Part shown: positions 12,356 to 24,462 of the stretch, piece by piece
Layout: the number at the start of each line of letters is the position of its first letter
Position numbering within the stretch: the first letter of the stretch is position 1
Source of the DNA: Rhizophagus clarus
Lineage: Eukaryota; Glomeromycota; Glomeromycetes; Glomerales; Glomeraceae
DNA length: 64,000 bases
Reading direction: 5' to 3'
Assembly (NCBI GenBank): GCA_015698045.1
Contig: BLAL01000242.1
Location: 997,001-1,061,000 of the forward strand
Translations under genes and position numbers: made by a program
The notes under the pieces: generated by a model
What the model saw: only the letters and a program-made list of their open reading frames with translations
Database searches by the model: none
Told to the model about the DNA's origin: nothing

Positions 12356-12902
12356 ATGGACGATCATAATATACGACATCCTATCGACGTGGCCCCACAA
12401 CAAGATTTTAGATCACTTAAAAGAGTGGGGGAGATATGGGTCAAAATGGTATTGAACCCCCTCGTAGACACTAACTTTGTATTACATAAGTGGTGGGAGA
12501 TGCATATGTTCGTTGGTATTTTTCGGAAATTAAAGAAACAGATCCAAGCATCTATTGAATTAGTGGGAGATTTTCCAATGATCATATCCATACTGCAAAA
12601 TTTAACAATTTCCAATCAGTTGTTGATTTCTTCTGAGCCAGTGTATGGAAGAAATACAGCAAAATCAGTAAAGACGGGTCGGGAAAAACTATGATGATTT
12701 TGTATTTCGCTTCACAAGATCTATTGCTGGATGCGTCAGCGAAAAAGGGAAGTACAAATATTGCGATTTCTACTATACCGCCCCAAAAAAAAAGAGAAGA
12801 AAGATCAGAATAAATTCAAACATACTGGTAAACGGAATGATACGTGATCCTCTACGCCTTAGTATACTCTACTTGCAGACATATACTCCTGCCGTGATGT
12901 AA
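12356..12902 (+). pseudogene. unknown gene, apparently broken by one frameshift
   Basis: The first part is an open frame of 112 codons (MDDHNIRHPIDVAPQQDF, later KWWEMHMFVGIFRKLKKQIQ). It stops at 12694. A second frame, shifted by one base, is open from about 12669 to the TAA at 12900-12902 and reads YDDFVFRFTRSIAGC, then a basic run PKKKRRKIRI. The overlap at 12669-12694 would join both parts with a single-base change, so a frameshifted gene is the simplest reading. A 51-nt intron (GTAAAG...CACAAG, 12669-12719) is an alternative. No family recognised; it could belong to a transposon. Confidence 0.4.
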
Positions 12903-14087
12903 ACATATTTTTTTTTTAACTTTATTTTAGTTTCGATTCTTACGTCATATGGGAAGACAAAGTTTAATTAGGACTAATACTAATTAGTTTTTATTTTTTT
13001 ATAGTATGTAGTTTTTTTTTCATGTAATTTTTTTTGTAGTAGTTAGAGGTGTTGTGGTGTAGATGATTCCCTACCTTAAGAACTGTGATCAAGTTTGGTG
13101 AATACCCTTACCCTATTTTTCTCTTCCCCGGTACGTTTTACCTTATCATGTGAGGTCTCGTGTCCAAAAGGCTGTGCCTATGTTTTAGTTAACTAGGTAA
13201 AATAAAGCAGTTTTGCCAAATGAGCTGATCATTGATTTAGAACGTACTATTGTATATGTTTTATTTTAATAAAGTGCCGACATTATTGCAATATATAATA
13301 GTTATATGAATTTTAACTTTAACAAGAAATAGAGTTATTGCTGGAAGACCTTCAGCTATCGTTTGGTATTGAATTAAATTATAATTTTATGTAAAATGAT
13401 AGACAGAAATTCGTAATAAAAAAAAATTGACATGTGACTAGAGATAAATCACAACATAAATCATTCATGTGAAGAATAATACGGATAAAATGGACAAATT
13501 AGCCAATCAGTTTGGCCTGCAGTAAAACTCGCTTGATCAATTTTACTAATAAAAATTTTCTCCGATCCATTAGTTAAGTAATTGAGAATGCTCTTAGTTA
13601 CCGTATTTATCCCTATTAAAATTTTGTACACATACTGTAAGTCAAATAACTCTTTTGATTATCAGATAGTCGTGTCTTAATATCTTAATTAGAGTTCCGA
13701 CAAATTAATTTTAATACTGCTGTACTTTAAAATCAGATAATGGACTGACAGGAAAAATAATATAAATAACATCAAAATTCTATAGCCCCGAAAATAAATC
13801 AGATTAATAGATATACTAAAAAATTATTCTATTTTATTCCCTTTCGGAGTTAATAAATTCGAGTTTTCTTTCAGATGTATAGTACAGTAATCTTGTTCGG
13901 ACTAACGTACTATAGAGTTATTTTTTAGTAAATAGGTTACTGGAACTTGAACTCAGACAATTCAGTTATTGTTTACTAATGATAACTTTGTAAGTCCGTC
14001 CTTCTTTTTTTTTATATTTAAAGTCTTAGTTTTCCTATACTCGTTTAGTAACTAAAGAATTTTAAAAAATATCAAAAAAATTTCACC
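12903..14087. other. intergenic, no gene seen
   Basis: 13030-13210 is GC-richer and could be the 3' untranslated end of the broken gene upstream. The rest is AT-rich without coding character. Confidence 0.4.
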
Positions 14088-15967
14088 ATGTTTTCTATCG
14101 CGACTAAATACTTTGATATCTTCCCATGCGAGTTTTGGTCGCTGGAAAATTTTGCTTCCTGTGCCATTTTTAATGACATTGGTGCTGATGAGCGTAACAT
14201 CAGCAATGCATTTTATGGCATGTTACATAAAATGAAGCGAGATCCTAAATACTCACAGGAAGCACATGAACGTATCAGAAAACTACTTGAAGATAAGAAG
14301 GTTGGTCAGAGCATTAATGTTCTATGGGTGTTCCAAATGTTCCATGCAGCCTTTGTCGCGTATCGTCCCCGACAAAGGTGGATCAATGTCTCTACAAGTT
14401 TTTATCAGATTCTTGTACCCCTTGACGCGTATCGTCCCCGTCGAGGGGGAGATTGCGGTCCTGCATGAAATAGATGTAATTCACAGCACAACTTCTTTGA
14501 TAAAGGTCTGCTGATTCTGCATGAGGGTTCGGCTATGTATCTTCCTTTATACACAACAAAGAAGCTAGTGTAGTGTTTTGTCGTCTATTTACTGTACACT
14601 TAGGTTTCACTTAAGTAGTAATATTTCTCATCTGGTCTCTTTTTTTTTTTAGTATGATACCCAAAGCGTCAGTGAAAAATTGGCCAAAAGAAAAGCCTTG
14701 AGTAGAGTGGAAAATCTTTCCACTCCACCAAAAAAGAGGAAGTTGAGTGCGCGATCATCAAGTAAGTAAAATACAGTTGAAGTATGATTCGAATGAGTCC
14801 GATATCGAACAATCCGTCCAAAAAATTAAAAAAGTCCGGCTATTAATGTAACCAGGCGAATACTTTGGTCTTAATAAATAAAAATTGTTTTTTTTTTAAT
14901 TAAACGATCATCTATTTATTTTTAATAAAAAAAAATCAATTTTTTTGTTAGTAAAAATCGCCTTTATTAAATAAAATTATCATTTTTTTAAATGTTCAAT
15001 GATAAATGGTGTTTTTCGGATTCATTAGTTAGTGGACCATCAGGTTTGACTTAACCAGCGTTGCTAATTTTATTTTATTATACTTTAATTTAAAGACGAA
15101 GATAAACCAGAGGAAAGTACCACTGGGCGAGTTATTTCTATTTTTTCAAACGCACTTGTAGATACTATGAAAGATCCCTTATATAGGCAAAAATTAATAG
15201 AAATTAGAAATCTCTTTAAAGGACAAAATTATAGAAAAATTTTCGAAAGCGAAAATTTAAGAAATGAGTATACGGCGAGTTACTCGCCCATTAGAACGCT
15301 TTGTTACTTAAATATATTTAATATTAAGCGTATTGACTTTTTATCAAACCTTATTGCACTAACACAACAACAATTAAATGTGTTTTGTTTTGGGTCTGGA
15401 CCAGGAGCAGAATTAGCCGCGATTCTCCAGGCTTATTCAATTATAAATGCCGTTCCAAGACTCAATATTTTTTTACATGATAACTTCGACTATACGGAAT
15501 GTCTTCAGAAAATAGTTGAACAATTTAACGTAAAAGGTTTTAATTGGAATCTTTCAATAGGTAATATTATAAGTTCGACAGAATTTGATGGAGTGCCGTG
15601 GGAACAAATATCGAAAAGTCATCTTATAACGGCTTGTTTTGTCATCTGTGAGCTTTTTCGTTATAATCCCAAAAATACAAAAAGGTTTTTCAAAAAACTT
15701 TTAAATGAGATACGCTTTGGAGCTTTTTTAATGATTGTAGACTCATCCAATATGCAATATACAACTTATATATATAAAGATAAATCTTATTGTATTTGGG
15801 ATTATCTTAGTAGGAAGCTTCTGGAAGATAAACGATTTGACCGATTTTCTGAGGGTATGTCATATTTCGAAGAAGACTTACTCAAGAAAGAGGCATATAA
15901 CCTTAGCAAATGTAATTGTAAATATATGATTTATAAGAAGGTGTCAGCAAATAATAATGATCAATAA
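14088..15967 (+). CDS. putative class I SAM-dependent methyltransferase, three exons
   Basis: Proposed exons are 14088-14300, 14653-14761 and 15096-15967 (397 aa). Phases agree at both joins; intron 2 has a clean GTAAGT donor and AAAG acceptor, while the first donor (GTTGGT) is weak. Exon 2 holds an NLS-like PPKKRKL. Counting from the in-frame ATG at 15167, the glycine loop CFGSGPGAEL lies at residues 74-83, followed by an acidic post-motif I stretch (FLHDNFD), a motif IV-like ITACFVICELF and FLMIVDSSN. This order fits Rossmann-fold methyltransferases. The overall look recalls the BMT6/Methyltransf_34 group (25S rRNA uridine methylation), but that is a guess from memory. If exons 1-2 do not belong, the enzyme may start at 15167. 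Confidence 0.55.
14350..14378. other. hairpin 1 of a two-hairpin element (identical loops)
   Basis: A perfect 9-bp stem, CCTTTGTCG / CGACAAAGG, encloses the 11-nt loop CGTATCGTCCC. The same loop sits in hairpin 2, 49 bp downstream of the last loop base, on a different stem. It is inside the proposed first intron of the methyltransferase-like gene. Confidence 0.8.
14418..14448. other. hairpin 2 of a two-hairpin element (identical loops)
   Basis: A 10-bp stem, CCCCTTGACG / CGTCGAGGGG, with one T-G wobble encloses the same 11-nt loop as hairpin 1. Stem bases differ from hairpin 1 on both arms together, so pairing is kept while sequence changes. It is GC-rich against an AT-rich background. Confidence 0.8.
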
Positions 15968-16188
15968 ATTTTTTTAAATTTTCATTCCGTATCTTGTTTC
16001 TATCTTGCACCATTCCAATAAGAGACGTAACGTTTCATTAGGATTAATTCGTTAACATTGTGTTTCTGATGGTTTTCAGCTTAAATAAATCAAAACATAT
16101 ACGTTATAAAGTACATTTAAATAGTCTAGGTGATTAGATCATGAAAAATGGATATTATGGATCATTATGATAGTTATGAAACCTTGAA
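15968..16188. other. 3' flank of the methyltransferase-like gene
   Basis: The stop codon is followed at once by an AT-rich tract. No further gene is seen before the MITE at 16189. Confidence 0.4.
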
Positions 16189-16377
16189 ATCTTACCACAC
16201 TACCCTCGGAGAGATGTGATGTCTAACCGTCACCGTTCACGTGATGGCCGTGTTCGCGTTGTTTATATCTATCTCAGCGACTCGGTTTTTTTGACTAGTC
16301 TGATCTCTATTTGTCACAACACCTCGGATGACACCTGTACTACCCAAAACATATAGCCGAGGGTAGTGTGGTAAGAT
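16189..16377. mobile_element. 189-bp MITE with perfect 21-bp terminal inverted repeats
   Basis: The ends 16189-16209 and 16357-16377 are exact inverted copies over 21 bp, containing CTTACCACACTACCCTCGG and its complement. The interior is GC-rich for this window, has no ORF and contains CACGTG at 16238. Perfect ends point to recent activity. A flanking AT dinucleotide on both sides might be a 2-bp target duplication, but that is ambiguous because it can be counted as part of the repeat. Confidence 0.8.
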
Positions 16378-17499
16378 GCCCCTTCAGTTAGTGTTACAAA
16401 TTTGTTTTACTCGAGTTCTTAAAGTATGAAGTTTAAATTAAATAATTAATATACTATTGTTATATCAGCAGTTATAATATAGTTTATGGACGTATACAAT
16501 AATGGTTGCTAGCCCGCCTGGATGTTGTCTCTTTTTGTGTTAACTGATTTTCTTATTTTTATAGGGAATTCTTTTATGCTTTTATTTTGGCCTTAGATTC
16601 CTGATAAGTTTCTCCAGAAGTTCTTTTTATTTATGTATTAATTGATATCTCTTCTTTCATTCGTTTCGTTTATTGTATTTTATTTCTTAACCATTTCTTT
16701 TTTCAAACTTCTAGTTCAACATCTCATAGTAGTTGTTGAGCCTATTATACGTAAAATACACGCGTTGGCAGTGACATATAGTACTTAAGTATTTATAGTG
16801 GATTTAACATTCACTTTTGTGCTTTCCATTTGTATCAAGCGTTCAACGTCTATATCTGAAATAAATAAATAAAAAATAATACTTTTCTTAGTTTTGATAC
16901 TTTTTACAAATTCTTTTCTTTATCCACTATATTACAGTCTTCAGAGTTCAGAAAAACATAATTATAACAAAGTACCTCTTTGCTTGAATAATATGGAATT
17001 TCGATGGAATTGTATGTTAAAGTATTATTAATTTTATAAAAAATAATTCTTTCATAGAATTATTTGTATTATTAGAAGTAAGCGTCAACACATGCATATT
17101 ATGAATATTAATTCCATCTAATAGATCTTGTCATCGATTATCTTAAATAATTAATCCTTTAAAGTTGACCAATAAGATGTCACGGCTTACAAATAAACTT
17201 TTTTGATTAATAAAATATAAACCCCGGGTCCTGGGTCGATTAATAAACAATGGTAATTTTTTTCACTGTGCACTGTTTGCTTACACGTAATACAATTAAT
17301 GCATTATATTATTCTATCATTAACAGTTTATTATATCAAAATTATTAAATCTTAAAGGTATATAAGATAAAGGCGTCTAATAAATAAAGTTTACAACTTG
17401 ATGACGAAAGGTGCCGTATCACTTAGTTGAAAATGATTATGCGTAAATAGCACCTCCGAAGCCTCTTTATTACTCAAAAATAGATCTCTATATTATATA
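16378..17499. other. intergenic, no gene seen
   Basis: AT-rich; no coding frame or repeat structure recognised. Confidence 0.4.
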
Positions 17500-17679
17500 G
17501 GTGTCGTCGAAATGTCGTATTTATCAATTACGGCATTACGGCAAAATGGGAATTTGGTCTTGGAAAATCAAAATCGGCATTCAATAACTTATAGAATAAT
17601 TACGGCATTTTCTGTGGTAGAATACTAGAATGGTATTACGGTATAAGCTTCATATGCCGTAATTAATTTCGACGACACT
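17500..17679. mobile_element. 180-bp MITE with TA target duplication (Tc1/mariner-like)
   Basis: The ends RGTGTCGTCGAAAT (17500-17513 and inverted 17666-17679) differ at one position only. TA lies immediately outside both ends (17498-17499 and 17680-17681), as expected for Tc1/mariner-type insertion. The interior carries repeated ATTACGGCAT words in both directions, perhaps transposase binding sites. No ORF. Confidence 0.75.
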
Positions 17680-18979
17680 TATACTATATTATAAATTTTT
17701 AAAAATTTAACTTTCAGAGGTGGCATACTTCCGAAATTTCTTTATTGTTTAAAGCATATAAGATTAGGAATAAATGAACTAGTTAATTATCAATGGCAAT
17801 TAATCTCAGACTCTGGAAATAGTTTTCTTTCGAGTCGCAGTACATGCGACGTGTATAACGCTAAAAGTCACATTTCTTCGAGAAGGCCCTACGATATTAA
17901 AGTAAGATGATATCATTTGTCTACATTTTGATGCAGTGAATTTTAAGATACTTGTTTCTTTTTTCACTATGCAATGCTCCGTTATCAAATTTTTGTTTCT
18001 ATATTTTTTTGCAGTAAAATATGTAAATACAGTATCAAAAATTTGAATGAACGGATATTATCCTTTTATAGCTTTATTGAATTAGCATCATTTTTTGATT
18101 TAACATTACAATATTCTAATGTGTCATTCGGTGCATTTACCGGTTTTTCATCGATTTCTATCAATTAATCAACTAAAATTCTATTCGTCTAAAAGATTTA
18201 TGATATAGATAGGAATTATTTATTTGTATTATACTTGCAGTGTAATGTATTAATGTAACGTCGCATTATTGTATGAATAATAAATATAATACTATATAAA
18301 TCAACAAAATTTAGTTTAATTCAACATAGAAAGGATCTTTGATTCTAATCAACAATTTCCAATTTATTTATTGTATATGTCAGATGTTCGTATAACCCAA
18401 ATTGGAGAGAAGATAAGCTAAGTTAGGAATTAATGGTGTTTTTTTTATCTAAGGAAGAAAAAAAAAATCAAATTTCCATCATTTACAATATTCCTATCAA
18501 TTTTTTCAATTGAATTACAAAACAATAGATTATTTTAAAACTTGAAGCGAAATAAATTTCGTTCCTTGGTAGATGGTAAAGTTAAAACTCGATATAACGA
18601 ACTCACGAATTTTATTCAACACGTGACATTTAACCAATCAATTATAACGAATCAGCCACTAAATTCATCATTGATAATCTTAAAACGAATTTGAGAGGAA
18701 GACCGGTATATATGTGTATATATATATGATACTGATATCGACATAAACATATTGGCAACTGAAATTACAGGAAATAATGTTAGTAATAGAAAAACCCAAA
18801 TATATATTAGTGTTACTCATGTAAAAATATATTATTTATTTATTTATTTTAATTATTCCTCATTTGTATAATGTTTTTATTTTATGAATCACATTTGCTG
18901 CTTGAATTGAAGCAATACGCTAGATATTCATTGTTAGATTACCAAATATTAGTATTTAAAGATTTAACGCTAATTGATC
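17680..18979. other. intergenic, no gene seen
   Basis: AT-rich; short open frames near 17800-18170 overlap each other on both strands and show no coding character. CACGTG at 18620. Confidence 0.4.
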
Positions 18980-19060
18980 GGAGCGAAGCGAAAGACTATA
19001 TGCTGTATGTTTATGAACGTTAATGTCATGTAAGATCACGTGGCGAAGTCCAGTTGTCGA
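18980..19060 (+). repeat. dispersed repeat, copy 1 (partner 45878-45952)
   Basis: It starts GGAGCGAAGCGAAAGACTAT, continues through an ATGTTTATGAA word and ends in ATCACGTGGCGAAGTCCAG. The same order is found on the opposite strand near 45.9 kb. It contains CACGTG. Probably one end or the promoter of a transposon whose body is absent. Confidence 0.6.
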
Positions 19061-19715
19061 AATTTTCAGTTGTATACGTTGACAAATAAAAGATTGAAAT
19101 AAATTCGTAAAATGTTATAATTTTGCGAAAAATTTTTTATCCCGCTTCGGACTCGCCGTTTTAGGTTTATTATTTTACAATCACCGCCAAAATATACAAT
19201 TGTCCCACCTCGTAAATAAGGCAAAAAATAAAATAGTCACATCGGATCTTCTCGGATATACTGTAGGATGCAGGATGGCCTGTTCAAGAAATATTAAAAC
19301 GCAGTCACATAAAAATTACGTTAGATCAAAAGAAGATAATTTTAAAACGTCAAATCTCATGAAAGCGAACTATAAATTACACTCACTCAGTTTATAAAAG
19401 AATTTAATAATTACTAGCAATTATCGTCATTATCGTCAGGTTTTTTACGTTTTATGGATTGCTAATCAAATAATACTGGCTTACATCTTATAGTTTACAC
19501 TTTTACTAATAGACATGTACATTGATGTCGTAACACAACTAACATATAGTTGTGTATTCTTCTAATCGTGTCACGGTGCCAGTTCTTTTTTAACATACCT
19601 GCCGCTATAAATTGGCAAATAAACAAATAAACAACTACGCTTCGTTCAGTTTCTTCTCACGCCATAATTAAGTAAAATAAATTTTAATACGCAGTATGTT
19701 TTATTTCTAGTATAG

Positions 19716-19829
19716 TTGAAGATTGGAGAATCTCAAGAAATTTTATTCAGAACTAATGACACCGATATCGAATTTGAATGGGATAACTTTAATGAAAATT
19801 CTCTTTATTATGAAGATTACTCTTATTGA
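19716..19829 (+). other. possible terminal exon or gene fragment
   Basis: After a tract TTATTTCTAGTATAG, which could be a splice acceptor, an acidic frame is open for 37 codons (EILFRTNDTDIEFEW, then YYEDYSY and a stop). No upstream exon could be assigned with confidence and no family was recognised. Confidence 0.2.
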
Positions 19830-20624
19830 ATATGCTGTACTTATTTGAAAAATCTTTTGCAGGTCTACTTGAAAGCCGAATTACTAATCATCTAGAGTTA
19901 GTAAATTAATTGTGTGCCGTATTTGTCACCATTTTGAACAGTATGGATGTATAGAAGTCATTTCATCCTTACACATAACGACATGAGATACTTCTCAAAG
20001 ATAAGAAAAAGCAGATTGGCTCATTTAGGACATCCAATATCAAATGAACTTTGGTTAGGGCAAAACCTTAATCTTAGTATGATAGTGCATCATTTTGGTT
20101 AATTATTTCATCATTACATTATTTTATATTACTATTCTTACTGTTTGTATTATGTAGTAGTTATCGGAGTCTGCACATTTCATTTGCGTATGCACGTCTC
20201 GATAAAATTTTTCAGCATGCTGAATATTTGTAATTATTTTATTTTATTTTATTTTTTTCCTTAGAAATAATGAAGGATAATATTATCGTATTATTTTTAT
20301 ATTTAGTTTAATTACCACATTTGCTTGAATATTTTCTTCCATTAGAAAGTGATCAATAATCTTATGAAAACCAGTTGAACATACTTTTTGTTTTTAAAAT
20401 TAATAAATGTTCACGGAATAAGCTTAACCCGATTATTTTTTAATTTATACACAATAACTGGATCAAATAATTGAAAATTTAAAAAATTTAAAAATTAAAT
20501 ACGGTAAATTTGTATGACTACCGACATTTCCATTAATGACCTAGCCAGGGTTTGGGATTAATTAAACCGGATAACCGGTTAAAGATTTACCCTGGGTAAT
20601 TTTGGCCAGAATTAATGCTGCACA

Positions 20625-20757
20625 AAGGTTACAAGTTGGTAAATCGGTAAATTACGGTAATTGGTACATCACACTTAATTTAGCATCTTATTACCGATAA
20701 TATAAAATTTGTACCAGTAAAATTACTGGTAACTCGGTAACTACCAATTTGTTAACC
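20625..20757. repeat. foldback repeat with GGTAA/TTACC words
   Basis: The left side (GGTTACAAGTTGGTAAATCGG) and the complement of the right side (GGTTAACAAATTGGTAGTTA) match with gaps, giving an imperfect foldback of about 130 bp. Just upstream, 20568-20586 contains a CCGGATAACCGG palindrome. Probably an old MITE. Confidence 0.4.
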
Positions 20758-23700
20758 TGTCTGTAACACAAATTTTTCGTTCAAAATATTTACGGAGTTT
20801 GTTGTTTACCATAATTAAATGAGAAGCGTAATAAAAATAATTAACGTTTATAAGGCCTTGGCGATAGATCAGCAAGATAAAGAAATCAGGTTTGAACTAT
20901 TATTTATGACATTATTCAATGTAAATTTTGTGTTAGTAAAAAAAAAAAAAAAAAAAGGCGGAACGCGGCGAGAAAAAAAAAATTCTTATCTCTCACCAGA
21001 TCTTTTTTAACTGGTTTCAATTACTTTATCAAATATAATTCATTTGCTGCTAGGACAAAAACCTGAGTATTTATCTTGTATGACAGAGATTTTGAAATAA
21101 CGATTGATAATGTATTTTGTTTAAAATATTTTTTATCTGCATAACAATCGGTTTAAAATTAACCCGACATGACCATGCAGAGGTATTGATACGAGAAAAA
21201 ATTTTTTTAAGAAAAAGTTCTTCCGTACCAAATTTATAAAATTTATAAAAATGTATAGATAGAATTTTGTGTGTAAATAAATTTTCAACAAAAAAAAAAA
21301 AAAAAAAAAAAAATTTAAACAATAATTATATTTTCATAATGGTCAAAAATACTATTCTAAATGTGTTCTACCCATTTTTGGAATAAATCAGATTAGTCGG
21401 CTTATTATATTCTGCATTTATTTGCATTATCTGTAAACTATTCGTAAAATTATGAAATAAACTCCCTTAAATCATTTGACACAATAATAATCAATAACTT
21501 TGTCGCAAATATATATATATATATATATCGGAAATTCTTTTATAGAAAAATAATCGATAATGCGCATTATTGTTATCTTGCTCCTAATAATAGATGTTTC
21601 ACAAAGTAACTGTCCCATGAATATGAATATCTGTTTGGCTTAACTTGTGAAACTCAAATTTCTTTTTAATTTAAAATGAAAATATAAAATTTAAAAAGTT
21701 ACTTGAAAAAAACAATAAAAGATGTGCTTCTTCAGTAAAAATACAACAATGATGTGTAACTAATGTGTAATATAAGAACAATAAGTTATTACTTTGACCC
21801 TGCATAAACCGGAGTCAAATATGCAAGTACTTGCCCCATATATTAGTAAGTAAACAAACATTTAATATTAAAAAAAAAAATTTGCTGTTATCATTACAGT
21901 TATGACGTGAAAATCTCTATAATTGCCATATTTACTTAATCTATAATTGTTCATTTGCACATATCGCCATTTACCGCAATGATATTTCTTTATATAATTA
22001 AAATATCAGTTATTCTGCTTGTTGTTAGCTATTAAAGATTAATTTAATCTTATTAGTTATTTATAAAATAGCACAAAACAAAAAAAAAATTCTTACCGAT
22101 AGAATCATATGATTATACGTGTAAGTGGCTTGTATTGCAGATAAATTTTTGACAAAAATAACTTTATCGTCATAGATGATAAACTTTAATTATGAACAAT
22201 ATTTATTCAAGCACGTTTATGGGAAATGATTTAACCGTATAAGGGGAATAATATAAGATATTTAGAGAATAATATCAGTTATAATATCGACTATTCAACT
22301 ATATAAGCAAGTAACCTCTTTCTTTTCTTTTTTTTTTTCTACATTGAAATAAAGAAATTCGAACCTCCCTAATGACCCTATCTCCCTAACGTGTACTAAA
22401 ATCATAATGCCTCGTAATAATTTCTAATTCATTTTTTGCAAATAAAAAAAAAACAAAAAAAAAATATTAAAAGAAAAAAAGAAAAAAAAATTTATAAAAT
22501 TCAAATAATAATGATTTTTTTCTATTCACAATTTACAATAATTTTTTTCATTATCAACCATCCGACTTTTCAATAATTAGAGTATTTGTTCCGAAATCAT
22601 AAATCCTAATCACATATTATACCGTATTTTCCTTTTAAATTGTAATTGTGAAATCACGAAAAACTACTTACACAGGAAACCTTTTTATATTATTAATGCA
22701 TTTAATACAGTCTTTTTCAATTGGTTTTATCATTCGTTTTATAATGTGTTATTAGAGATACGATAAAAAAATTCTTGACTAAATATATAGACTTGTTTAT
22801 TAACTGCTAGATAAATTAATTTGCTTTTTTTTTATATAATGATTTCTTTAGCAGGTAATGGCAAAATTTTTTTTCTTAGGCTAGAATTTTAAATTTCATA
22901 TCGATTTTATAGAGGTTTCACCTTTTTTTTTAAATTTTACTTATTTTAGATTTCCTAGTTTTTATTTTTGATTTTCTGTTTTTTTTTTTAAATTTTCTAT
23001 TCGAATAAATTAAATGATAGCGTTGATATAAGTTCGTAATTACGCGTTCTTCTACTAATGACTATTACGTATATTTTACGTCAATATTTATAGTGTAACA
23101 TGCTGTGAACTGTGCTAACTGTTTTTGGTTAGGTTTGATTGGATCGTCGCACTTTTCTAGTTGGAAAATAATATTACTAGATTTTATTGTTTGTTTCATA
23201 CTAGAAAATACTAGAAAAGAACAATCCATTGTTCGAAAAAAAGTTTTATTGTCCTTAACCAATATGACATATCATGCCGCAATTGTATATGATATACTGT
23301 TTAGTCTGAAATTAATTTAATAGAATATAAATGTAAATCAGTGGTGTGACCGCATGTTAATGGATGATTGTATGAAATATAAAATTGAGTAGCGTCAATA
23401 ATGATTATAAATAACTCTTTATTTATTATATTATATTTCTTTCTTTTTTTTTGAGTTATAATTGAATGAATCACCTGTCTCTTTTTTTTGCAATATTCTA
23501 TTTTAACACGGTTCGAATCGTTAACGAGCTTAAAACCCAAAAAAAAAGCTGAATTATTAAATTATTTTAAAAATTGAACAAATCAAACATCCAATGATTA
23601 GTTTATAATTGTTTACGAATTTGTTATTCGAAAACGGTCATAAGACATTAAATTAGCAGTGGTAACTATAACAATGTACGTAATGTAAATTTTAAAACAA

Positions 23701-24078
23701 TACTTGTAAATATAATCCTTTGCTTTTTCAAGATTTAAATATTGCAAATATGATAAAATATACCTTCGCTTTCTCATTGTGAATTACTTATTTCTGTTGG
23801 TGGGGATGAAGTACAATTATTATATTAATCAAGTTATCACAAAATGCGTCATTGCAAAAAATTTGTTGTTAGTCATGTGTTATCATTTGTTATTTGGTGG
23901 TCCTTTTTCGTGATGTCACTAATTTTGCGACAAGTTTAGCATCGCTTGGGTTTTACTAATTTTCGCCCACTTTCCGGCGATTGATCCGATGTGTAATCAC
24001 ATATAATAACGGCAGATGTCACGGGGCCGGATGATGGCAAATAATTACAAATCCAAAAAGTCCAGCAGTCGGACCCGG
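20758..24078. other. long gene-poor AT-rich stretch
   Basis: It has several A/T homopolymers (20940-20956, 21290-21313, 22440-22500) and an AT dinucleotide run at 21509-21527. Overlapping frames on both strands at 23065-23540 show no coding bias. No gene or RNA recognised. GC rises only from about 23930, where the nested transposon remnants begin. Confidence 0.45.
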
Positions 24079-24302
24079 TTCCCCAGAAGGCCCCTGAATA
24101 CGAAGATATCACATTAAGATATCTGTTTCGTACACTTTGGGAATAATTTCTCTAAGTAACATAAGTGTAACCATGTACACTTTGGCCATTTTGATACTAG
24201 TAAACATAGTAGATATCACATCAATTATCACGACGAGGTTCCAATCATCACATTCAGGGGCCGTTTCCCCAGTCGAAATCAATTGAAAAGTGGGGCGACG
24301 AT
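23950..24302. repeat. outer imperfect inverted repeat hosting the hAT-like MITE
   Basis: TTCGCCCACTTTCCGGCG near 23954 and the complement of AAAGTGGGGCGACG near 24288 match imperfectly, both next to ATTGAT/ATCAAT. The MITE at 24087-24264 lies inside, so a younger insertion may have landed in an older foldback element. Confidence 0.35.
24087..24264. mobile_element. 178-bp hAT-like MITE with 8-bp target duplication
   Basis: The ends AAGGCCCCTGAAT and ATTCAGGGGCCGT are inverted copies over 13 bp with one mismatch. The octamer TTCCCCAG directly flanks both sides (24079-24086 and 24265-24272), a clean 8-bp target-site duplication typical of the hAT superfamily. It has no ORF. The intact duplication implies a fairly recent insertion. 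It lies about 200 bp beyond the 3' end of the CRN-type gene. Confidence 0.8.
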
Positions 24303-24462
24303 AAGAAAAATGAAATTAACAAGTTATTCAACGATGCAGCTTATCGGAAAAAAAGATTGAATAATATAATAATATGCAAAAAAACTTTATTAATTGTTAA
24401 ATTAAAATTATTAAGATAATTATTAAAATAAACTAATTAATATTGCCGCTATAAATTCTTAT

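Noticed and set aside
23505..23530. GGTTCGAATC resembling a tRNA T-loop
   Set aside because: No matching acceptor stem, anticodon arm or D arm could be placed around it on either strand.
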